The notes beneath the pieces were generated by a model that ran no database searches, was not told the origin of the DNA, and saw nothing but the letters and a program-made list of their open reading frames with translations. Below are positions 56,763 to 64,000 of a stretch of 64,000 nt of DNA, piece by piece. This stretch comes from Yamagishiella unicocca (lineage: Eukaryota > Chlorophyta > Chlorophyceae > Chlamydomonadales > Volvocaceae). Where the stretch lies: NCBI GenBank assembly GCA_003116995.1, contig BDSL01000024.1:806001-870000 (forward strand), read 5' to 3'. Each line of letters starts with the position of its first letter. Positions within the stretch are counted from its first letter, which is position 1. The position numbers and the translations under genes are program-made.

Positions 56763-57003
56763 ACACGTTACAATAGGTTCTAGACCAAAAGGCGGAAACA
56801 TTGGGCACATCGCCTGACAAAGGAGACAAAAAGAGACTGGGCCCCAACCGCACCCTTAGTAAGGCAAACCCCCACGACACCAGCCAACAGCCCAGAGGCA
56901 AAAACAGCAGCAGCCAGCGCCCCAGGGAAATTTGCGCTGTAGGCCCTCCTATCAGGAGCCGGCCACCAACCCACCTAGCAGGCCAGCAACCGATGAACCA
57001 GTG
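56763..57003 (-). mobile_element. Diverged non-LTR-type retroposon copy
   Basis: gttacaataggttctagacc, then ttgggcacatcgcctgac, ccagcgccccagggaaattt and gatgaaccagtg follow the family order but with many changes, so this is an older insertion. Confidence 0.6.
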
Positions 57004-57005
57004 CA

Positions 57006-57131
57006 GCGCAGGCTTAACCCAGCATCAGGTGTACGGAAGCTAGTGCAGGCTTAACCCAGCATCAGGTGTACGGAAAATAGTGCAGGCTTAACCCAGCATC
57101 AGGTGTACGGAAGCTAGTGCAGGCTTAACCC
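57006..57131 (+). repeat. 37-bp tandem repeat, 3.4 units
   Basis: Units gtgcaggcttaacccagcat + caggtgtacggaagcta at 57006, 57043, 57080 and a partial at 57117. One and a half units are present in the partner duplication near 59490. Confidence 0.9.
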
Positions 57132-57681
57132 GGCGGCCAGCTGCATACCCCTCAAGCAAGGATACATAAAACGTCCGCTAATCCAAACCATGAGCACTAC
57201 GTCGCCGCCGGTGGTAAGCAAGCGGACCCTTGCACCGCCAAGCACGCGACCAGTTCCTTCACCGCGCTACCACACGAGGCTTGACTCAATCGCCACTTGC
57301 CGTAGCAGCAGGGACAGAGGCGCTGTCACCAGTCCCGGCCGCCGTGTGTGTGTATGAAACACATCGGGTAAACGCAGGCGCAGCTGTGGACACCCGGTGG
57401 CTACATCGGGTCCCCAACGAAGCTAGTTGCTCGCCATCCCATTGGTAGGTTTGGTACTTCAGAATGTAAGCCATACCGCCGTGTACATGGCCTCAGTGCG
57501 GCAGCGAGGTAAGCGCTGGGGCCTTGTTAGCCGCTTCGAGACCCGCTGATGCAGCTAAAGCGCGCAAGACATCGGCGGCTTCCGTTCTCTCCCTGATGTA
57601 ATCGGCCGCCGATCTATGGAGACGCGGCAGAACGAACTGGACGCGTCGCGTGTCACAGTATGACATCGTGCGCCGTACAGC

Positions 57682-58344
57682 TCACGCCCAACCCACGCGC
57701 AGGAGCCGCGAGCACGCTACCCCGTCTTTGTACCCGGTCCTCAGGGTGACGGGGTTGTTGATCCATTCCACTTCAAGGCCTGGCTCCAGCTGCAGCAGCG
57801 CGACTTTTACATAGTCCTGAGTGGCCAATACCACCCCCGGCAGGGTGTTGGGCAGATAATTATGCACATGAAAGGTCCTTACACTGGCGGGCGGAGGGAC
57901 GAAGTGGGGAACAGTTTCGGTGAATCGACATACCACATCCGGTAGAAGCGAGGCAGGGAGGGGGCGGAGGGGATGCGGCATGGAGCATACCGGTACACAC
58001 ACGCACTGCTGTGCGGACATCAGGCCAGGGGACACGTCATAGGTTGTCGTACCGTGCCGTACCCACCTTTGGAACTCGAGGACGGAGTTGTTGACTGCGC
58101 CTGCGCCCTCCAGCAGGTACACGGCGATTGTGGGCTCCTGGTCCCCCACGTACGGCTCCAGGTAGAAGTAGGCGTGGTTGTGGGCGTGGAGGTCTGACAG
58201 CGGTAGCAATGCCAGCACATCGCGCGCCGCCTGCACCGCGCCCTTCGCGCGCAAGGTAGCTATTTTGGATAACAAGCCTAGGCCAGGGCTGGGTGTCTTG
58301 TCGCTGCTGTACTTGACGATGCCGGTGACGCCGGCCAGGGCCAT
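57682..58344 (-). CDS. Two-exon family of unknown function, member 5
   Basis: Exons 58344-58067 and 57883-57682; 159 aa when spliced. MALAGVTGIVKYSSDKTPSP, AKGAVQAARDVLALLPLSDL, HAHNHAYFYLEP, EPTIAVYLLEGAG, NNSVLEF. Exon 2: LPGVVLATQDYVKVALLQLE, PGLEVEW, LLRVGWA. The 183-nt intron is a multiple of three without an in-frame stop, so an unspliced 220-aa form is also open. Junction phase and position equal those of the other members. Function unknown. Confidence 0.65.
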   Translation of the reverse strand: MALAGVTGIVKYSSDKTPSPGLGLLSKIATLRAKGAVQAARDVLALLPLSDLHAHNHAYFYLEPYVGDQEPTIAVYLLEGAGAVNNSVLEFQRWVRHGTTTYDVSPGLMSAQQCVCVPVCSMPHPLRPLPASLLPDVVCRFTETVPHFVPPPASVRTFHVHNYLPNTLPGVVLATQDYVKVALLQLEPGLEVEWINNPVTLRTGYKDGVACSRLLRVGWA

Positions 58345-58589
58345 GTTTTGGTAAGAGGGGGAGCTGCGTGCAGCTGCGTGGACGGTGCGCTCGACCCGTG
58401 TGCGGGGAGGTGCTGTTACTTAAGAAGTCCTGGCTGGAAATGCTGTTGCTAATGGCGCAATCAGGGCGCACGTGGCCGACCAAGTTATTTCGAGTTGAAA
58501 GGGAACCAATGTGACACCCAACGTTGACGTCCTCGGCCATAGGTATCCATCCACCTTCGTTCCAGTACAGCAGGCGTTACGCTCGCTGC

Positions 58590-59900
58590 CATGCATCGCA
58601 GCAAGGTGACCCACGGGTTACCATGTCATCCGCCGTCATGGGCGCGCGTACACAGACAAAAGCGAGATCAGCTGCAAAAGGTGTTTTTGAGAGCTGAGCC
58701 CCGTCATGTGTCACCTTTTGCGGCAAGGCTGACAGCTGGCGAGCGTAGCGACCAACACAGGACTAGACTACTCCTGTTATGTAGCTGAGGCGATCTGTTG
58801 CAGACGTAACGCACCACGCCCTTGCGCTGACGACTGGGCAACCGAGGTGACGGTCACGCCCAAAACGCCCCCTGCCTTGGACCTTTCGCACGCGACAAAT
58901 CGACGCTGCCTGCTGGAGATTGGGCACCTAACCCTGCCTGACAGCAGCGTTCGGGCAGTCGTGGAGCTCATGGCGCACGTGTCGTGTCGCATGATAGCAT
59001 CTGTCCTGTCACATCAAGTGGTAGTGACTGTTACATTGGGTCCCAGTACCATAAAAGCAGGTATTGGCATTGCGGGCAACCGCCGCAAGATTCCACTCCT
59101 GGCGGCGATCACACCCACAGCCGTCCAAAACGAGTGCAATCATGAACTGCACTTACCGCGCACCGACGAGCGGCGTTGTAGGGGGCATAGCGCGTGAATA
59201 CACAGGCTGCCGTAATCTGCTGTGTTCTCGCTGTGCATTTAGAGAAGCCTCGCACTGGGCAAGTCTACCCTGGACAGCTCAGTTAATGTTTTCGGAGCCA
59301 AGGATCTCGCGATAATATACCTGCGGCTCGTCCAGCCCCGCCGACCAGGAAGCGCTCTCAGTGCAATCATTCCAGCACTTCCAGCCACCCAGGATGCCGA
59401 TCATGGCTGTATGTCGTCGTCGTCGTCGTCCGAGAATGGTCGCCCTCAACGAGAACCCCACCCAGGAACCCCAACAAAGTACGTGGTATGGCAGCGCAGG
59501 CTTAACCCAGCATCAGGGGTACGGAATCTCGCGCAGGCTTAACCCAGCGGCCAGCCGCGCACCCCTCAAGCAAAAATAAATGAATAGTCCGCTAACCCAA
59601 ACCATGAGCCCTCCTTCGCCGCGGTGGTAAGCAACCGTACCCTTGCACCTCCCAAGCACGCGACCAGTCGCTTCACCGCGCTACCACATGAGGCTTGACT
59701 CGATCGCCAATTGCCGTTGCAGCAGAGAGAGAGATGCTGTCACCAGTCCCGGCCGCCGTGCGTGTGTATGAAACACATCGGGTAAACGCACGCGCAGCCG
59801 CGGACATCCGGTGGTTAGCATCGGTCCCGCAATACAGTTATTTGCTCGCCATTCCATTGGCATTCCAAATATAAGCCATACCGCCGCATCTATGGCCTTC
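58590..59900. repeat. Segmental duplication, unit 2 (partner 55815-57480)
   Basis: Lies between family members 5 and 6. Same block order as unit 1, with deletions. A gtcgtcgtcgtcg run at 59412-59430 corresponds to a similar run at 56670-56692. Confidence 0.8.
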
Positions 59901-60051
59901 ACGTACGACGGCACGAGCTAAGCGCTGATCATCGTTAGCCTCTTCGAGACCCGCTTCTGGAACGCTCGAATCACCGGCGGCTTCCTGGCGTAATTGGCCG
60001 CCGCAGATCGATGGAGACTCAGCAGAACGCGTCGCTTGTCACAGTACGACA

Positions 60052-60719
60052 TCATGCCCAACCCACGCGCAGGAGCCGCGCCGACACGTGGATGAAGGGG
60101 GAGCCCGAGGGCGGGCTGGTCCACAGCTTGATGGAGTTGTCGTCCCAGTCCACTGCTAGGCCTGGCCCCAGCTGCAGCAGCGCGTTTATGACCTCGTTCT
60201 GACTCGCCACCACTAGCTGTGGCAGGGTGCTGGGCAGGCGCGCGGAGGAGCTCCGGACAACGGTCTTCACACTGGCGGGCGGAGGGACGAAGTGGAGAAC
60301 AGTGAAGGTGAATCGACATACCACATCCGGTAGAAGCGAGGCAGGGAGGGAAGGAAGGGGATGCGGCATGGAGCGAGGCCGGGGCGAGCATACACAAACA
60401 CGCACTGCTGTGCGGACAACACGTCATAGGCTGCCGTACCGTGCCGTACCCACCTTGGGAACTCGAGGACGGAGTTGTTGACTGGGCCCTCCAGCAGGTA
60501 CACGGTGATTTTGGGCTCCGCGCCCCCCAGGGACGGCTCCAGGTAGAAGTAGGCGTGGTTGCGGGCGTGGAGGTCCACCAGCGGCAGCAGCGACAGCACA
60601 TCGCGCGCCGCCTGCACCGCCCCCTCCCTGCGCACGGCCTTAACCGCCGTTAGGACATCGGCACCGGGGCTGACCGTCCCGTCGCTGTATCGTATGCCGG
60701 CGAAGCCGGCTAGGGCCAT
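60052..60719 (-). CDS. Two-exon family of unknown function, member 6
   Basis: Exons 60719-60454 and 60271-60052; phase-2 intron of 182 nt; 161 aa. MALAGFAGIRYSDGTVSPGA, RREGAVQAARDVLSLLPLVD, LHARNHAYFYLEP, EPKITVYLLEG, NNSVLEFP. Exon 2: LPSTLPQLVVASQNEVINAL, LQLGPGLAVDW, HVSARLLRVGWA. The cleanest member: start, both conserved blocks and stop are all present, and the short intron resembles member 5's. No signal peptide, TM segment, Cys pattern or known catalytic motif was seen. Confidence 0.67.
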
Positions 60720-61105
60720 TGGTGAGCCGATGTCGGCAGCCGCGAGGTTGCTAAGGCGGACCCGTGACGCGATGGTGGGCCGGGGGCTGGGGCACACAAG
60801 TGGCAGGGCAAGGGAGGTCACTTCAGTATGTGAGGACGTCTTCGGAAGCCCATCCGCGCGCCTTGTCGGGAACACAATTTGGGGGGCGGACCCATGGGTC
60901 GTAAGCAGACAATACCTCAAGTTGTAGGTGCTGATGCAGGTCTTTGATAGCGTGCGACACCGAGGTGTGTTGGCAGAGGTGCCACATATGGCAGCAGGCG
61001 ACGTGTTATGGGGGCAGAAGACCGCTTGGTGAGCAGGAGGGTACTACCGATTCCCGTGCGCAGGAACTTTCCCGTGACGATTGCCAGCGCGTCGGTGCGA
61101 ATAAC

Positions 61106-61348
61106 CTATTGGCACGTATCGATCCACAAAAGGCAGCTACGCCTGGCCAGCGTGTTGCGCACGGGGCGCGTTCCCAGCAAAGCCCCGGCAGCCGCCGTAT
61201 GGCTTTTCAAGAATGAAACAGCAATCTCAGGAGAAGCTGCAGCAAGACCCACAAAGGAAAGCCTTCGCACCCGCTCACCAATGACAACGGACGCGATGAG
61301 CTCCGCCAGCTCCTGATTGTCCAGATTCACCTTACATATTATATGCAA
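61106..61348 (-). CDS. SpoVS/Alba-like domain fragment
   Basis: An 80-codon frame reading KVNLDNQELAELIASVVIGE, RVRRLSFVGLAAASPEIAVS, FLKSHTAAAGALLGTRPV. The order (strand, helix with ELA.LIA, GE, strand, helix after AAASPEIA) resembles SpoVS and also the 46.5-kb fragment, which reads NQLAALLAARV and AAASTPALADVLAVLA. A stop follows. The same frame beyond it (VIRTDALAIVTGKFLRTGIG) still looks protein-like, so the stop may be a disabling change or lie in an intron. Confidence 0.35.
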   Translation of the reverse strand: MHIICKVNLDNQELAELIASVVIGERVRRLSFVGLAAASPEIAVSFLKSHTAAAGALLGTRPVRNTLARRSCLLWIDTCQ

Positions 61349-62959
61349 ATTTACACGAGATGTTCCACCGGCATTCCGGCTTGCAGTCCTTACGCCTAAC
61401 AGTCAATGGTGTCTTTCGACCCCTTCCAACACGCCCTTAATCACCAAAGCTACTTCTCATAGTAATTATTCAGATGTTACACTTACGTAGGGTTTCGTGG
61501 GGTCGAACTGTCGTGGGGTCCAACTGATTGTGCTATGGACCTATGGTACGCGTTGGTACGTGGGCCTCCCAACACCCGGGTTTCTCGGGTGCCTCGTGTA
61601 AACACATTTACTGAAGTGACAAGTTCCTTTAAGAGCCCTCTAGCCGCGACTGAGTGGAGGCGGCCCCAGTTGCAACTGTGCCGGGCGGTTCCAACGAACT
61701 CTCCGTCTGCCTGGCCACTTGCCGCTTCCCGCAATATGTTCTCCACAAAGTGCGGCGCTGTAGTATCAATATAATAAAGCATGCTGATGGGGGCCCGCCT
61801 TTGGCAGACGGCACTCCCCCAGGAGCGCTGCGCGCACGCTGCGGTGCTGTAGCACAGGCGGTGTGCATGGTACCATGCCAGTGTACTAACAACCCAAAAC
61901 CTCCATCCCGTTCGAAGACACAGGGAGATTCCGAGTGCTTGAAGATGTGGGCACGGTACGGACACAACGCCCACCTGCCGCTCAGTGCCGGGTGTAGACG
62001 GGTGCTCAGGCTGCCTAGCTCGCGCATCGGCCGCACATAAGTGTGAGCCCCGTGCAAAATCGGAATTGCCCCATATGACAGAGCAACAGCGTCAGCAGGG
62101 GTGAGGATAAACAGGGTGCTGCTCGCTGCAACACGCGGGCCCGGGAACGTGGATTGAGCAGCCGCAGTGGCGGTGACAGCCGCAGTGACAGCGGCAGTCA
62201 CGGCCGCAGCACACCACCGCGAGGTCCATGAGGCTGCCGCGGGTTGCACCACCATCACCATCACCACCACCGCCATCATCACCACCACCATCACCACTAT
62301 CACCACCGCCATCATCACCACCACCATCACCACTATCACCACCGCCATCACCACCACCACCATCACCACTCTGCTATGCCAAGCCACGTGCCGCCCTGGC
62401 TTTGACTCGTTTCTCGCGACTACAAGACTAGGCGCCCAGGCACCCCGGCAGCGCGCTGCGCCCCGCCTCACACCCGCCCCAGCCCCCCAGCCCCCAACAA
62501 CCCTCCGGGGCCCTCCGCACCCTCCCGCGGCTTTCCTCGCTACCCACATCGCATCCAGTGACCCCCATCACCACACAAACCGCCGCCACCCTGCAAACTC
62601 ATAGCCCTCCCGAACCCCTCGCCGTCGCCCCAGCGCTTCGCATGTGGTGTTCGGATCACTGCCCGCACAGCTGCAAGGCGCCCCACAGCACCAATCCAGG
62701 GAGGGGTGGCATAAGGACCGGTTACATCCTGGTTACAATCCAGGGAGGGAGGGGGGTGTCCCCTGACGCGTGCAGCCCCCTAACCCCAATCCCGCGAGGA
62801 CACCCAGCCGCACGCCTCAAGCCACAACTCCGGCTCAGTAGTGCGTGTGTCCCCCCCTTCCCGAACCAGCCGCCCGGCTTCTTTCCGGTTTCTACTCCTC
62901 CCACCGGTATATCGCTGCACGTCGCCCCACCGTTACCCCCACAACAGTCCCTCCCTGCC
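61349..62959. other. Region without a recognised gene
   Basis: Long frames on both strands (for example minus 61629-62549) come from a CAC/ATC microsatellite and have no family resemblance. gcagtgacagcggcagtcac-type short repeats occur at 62163-62210. A ggggtggcataaggaccggt motif at 62703 matches motifs in V-ATPase and MED16 introns. Confidence 0.4.
62268..62372. repeat. 36-bp repeat of CAC/ATC triplets, about 2.9 units
   Basis: Unit caccgccatcatcaccacca + ccatcaccactatcac; flanking triplets extend the low-complexity tract to about 62244. Confidence 0.85.
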
Positions 62960-63305
62960 CTACCAGTTCCCTCCCCCCCGGTACACCAACAACGGCGCGC
63001 GCGTCCGGCCTGAAGGCGCTGCCGCCCCTCCCTGGTGGTGCGACTGCGGCTGCTGCTGCTGTTGGTCACCCATGCTCACGTCCTCCTCTTCCCCGCTCGA
63101 GGACAGCTGCTGCTGCGGCCGCGGCTGTGAGCCTGAGCCCGGGGCCGCCTTGCCGCCCGCTGATGACGCCGCCTCCGCCTCCGCCTCCGCGGCCTCCGCC
63201 CCGCCTGCTGTCCCCCCCGGCTGCTGCTGCTGCGGCTGCTGCTGTCCTCCCAGGGCCAGGGCTGCCATCTCCCCAGCTGCTCGATCCTGCAGCCCCAGGC
63301 AGCAA
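62960..63305 (-). CDS. Gln/Ala/Gly-rich ORF, probably part of a regulatory protein gene
   Basis: Minus frame with GGQQQPQQQQPGGTAGGAEA, SGEEEDVSMGDQQQQQPQS and GGAAAPSGRT. Such Gln-rich stretches with an acidic EEEDVSMGD patch are typical of green-algal transcription regulators. The opposite strand would need a Cys-rich poly-Cys protein, which is less likely. A splice acceptor ctggggctgcag lies just upstream (about 63290-63301). No DNA-binding domain is visible in this part; the gene's other exons are not identified. Confidence 0.35.
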
Positions 63306-63582
63306 GCGGCAGGGCGCAGAGGGCGGGGCACAGCGGCAGAGTCAGGTTGGCGGGTGCAGGATCAGTTTGTGGCGCACGGGCTGCTGCAGGGTACGGCAAT
63401 GCCGTGCGTACAGCGTGTCCGAGTGTGAGCCGTATGCCAACGCAAGGCCGAACCTCTTTTGCTCCGGCCGGCCCCTCCGCCTCTCGAGCGCCGGTTCAGC
63501 CATGTGCTGCCTAATCAGGCTGGTATCGTCCTTATAGCACCCGCAGCCGTGGGTGACAGCAGCCCTGGTGGCCCGCTGACTG

Positions 63583-63656
63583 CCGCCACGTCAGCAGCGG
63601 CCGGGGGTGACTATTGCCACGTCAGCAGTGACCGGCTGACTGCTGCCACGTCATCC
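63583..63656. promoter_or_regulatory. Cluster of three CCACGTCA (TGACGTGG) sites
   Basis: gccacgtca occurs three times, spaced ~32 bp, each within a repeated gctgactgc-type context. TGACGTGG is the core recognised by plant-type bZIP factors (G-box/C-box hybrid). It lies upstream of minus-strand ORFs starting near 63501, which would place it in a promoter. Factor binding is inferred only from the motif. Confidence 0.4.
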
Positions 63657-63657
63657 C

Positions 63658-64000
63658 TCAGGACGCACCCCCCCCCCACCCTGACCGCCTCACCGCGCCT
63701 CCCTGCTGTGAGCCATGCGGCTGCTGCTGCTGCGGCCGCTCCCCCTCGCTCCCCTCAAACAGCGCCAGAGGGTTCCTGGTTGCCAGCCCGCCAGCCACCA
63801 CACGACCCGAGCCCGCGCCTCGCCGCCGCGGAGGCGCCGTCATCCCCCCCGGCACAGTGGCCGCCGCCGCCGCCGCCGCTGCCGCAGGACCGGCCGGCAC
63901 CGCCGACGGCGACGTCGTCCCGCCCGCCCCCGCCACCCCGGCGGCGGCAGCGGCAGTGGCGGCAGGAGCAGCCGGCTGGACAGCTCCGGAGGCGGGTGGT
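63658..64000 (-). CDS. Ala/Gln-rich ORF at right edge
   Basis: Minus frame with a poly-Ala stretch ([18 protein letters not shown]), then LATRNPLALFEGSEGERP and a QQQQPHGSQQ tail. Possibly an exon of the same regulatory-type gene, or of one lying mostly outside the window. Low complexity prevents a family call. Confidence 0.3.
   Translation of the reverse strand, partial: PPASGAVQPAAPAATAAAAAGVAGAGGTTSPSAVPAGPAAAAAAAAATVPGGMTAPPRRRGAGSGRVVAGGLATRNPLALFEGSEGERPQQQQPHGSQQGGAVRRSGWGGGAS

Larger units (their letters stand above)
55815..57480. repeat. Segmental duplication, unit 1 (partner 58590-59900)
   Basis: Shares with the partner, in the same order: gagatcagctgcaaaaggtg, gacagctggcgagcgtagcg, ccacgcccttgcgctgacga, gacaaatcgacgctgcctgc, gtccaaaacgagtgcaatca, ccaggatg blocks, and the closing accgcgctaccacacgaggc part. 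It lies between family members 4 and 5. The plus-strand frame reading RKRDQLQKVFLRAEARHLSP is conserved between units but short. Unit 1 has additional retroposon and 37-bp repeats. Confidence 0.8.

Noticed and set aside
61629..62549. 306-aa minus-strand ORF with Val/Met-rich stretch resembling TM segments
   Set aside because: The VVMVVVMMAVV runs are the translation of the CAC/ATC microsatellite; the rest has no protein-like pattern.
62841..63428. Cys-rich plus-strand ORF
   Set aside because: The poly-Cys runs are the complement of CAG/CTG tracts that read as Gln on the minus strand, a more typical algal protein composition.
1..64000. tRNA, rRNA or other structured RNA genes
   Set aside because: I looked for tRNA A/B-box-like phrases (ggttcgaatc type) and rRNA cores by eye and recognised none; weak candidates cannot be excluded without a covariance search.

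Overview
This window looks like nuclear DNA of a volvocine green alga (Chlamydomonas/Volvox relatives). The evidence is GC-rich coding exons cut by many short GT-AG introns, Ala/Gly/Gln-rich low-complexity insertions, G-rich intronic minisatellites, and protein-level matches to plant and green-algal families. No organelle, bacterial, CRISPR, rRNA or tRNA signal was recognised.

Layout. (1) 1-4271, minus: the 5' part of a Mediator subunit 16 gene that runs off the left edge, with a 2-kb first intron. (2) 5014-5646, plus: a small two-TM protein that I could not name. (3) 6822-19056, minus: an Aurora-type kinase array. It holds two complete 7-exon genes (6822-8970 and 16353-19056) and between them a copy that keeps only the last four exons (13175-14935). 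A tail-to-tail pair of gag-like retroelement fragments (9268-12734) forms a giant palindrome inside the array, and a nested non-LTR-type insertion sits in an intron of the truncated copy. (4) 21128-21928, minus: an unrecognised 266-aa ORF. (5) 23695-33943, plus: a complete 20-exon V-type H+-ATPase subunit a gene (856 aa) whose exon phases all agree; its introns carry several minisatellites. (6) About 34.8-46 kb: a triplicated block in which diverged repeats, non-LTR-type retroposon copies with target-site duplications, and three near-identical members of an unrecognised two-exon gene family alternate. A Helitron-like hairpin lies at its right edge. (7) 46.4-48.6 kb, plus: a gene with SpoVS/Alba-like domains. 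(8) 48.6-54 kb: mostly tandem duplications, a perfect 32-bp inverted repeat and broken ORFs. (9) 54.35-60.72 kb, minus: three more diverged members of the same two-exon family inside a tandem segmental duplication. (10) 61-64 kb: a SpoVS-like fragment, a microsatellite and Gln-rich minus-strand ORFs near a cluster of bZIP-type sites.

The housekeeping genes (MED16, V-ATPase a, Aurora) have clear functions: transcription coactivation, vacuolar proton pumping and mitotic control. They do not form a pathway together. The least familiar content is the six-member two-exon family, which has one conserved phase-2 intron and occurs both in recent and in older duplications, together with the SpoVS-like protein. 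All exon coordinates were read by eye from splice sites and reading phase; no alignment or transcript data were available.
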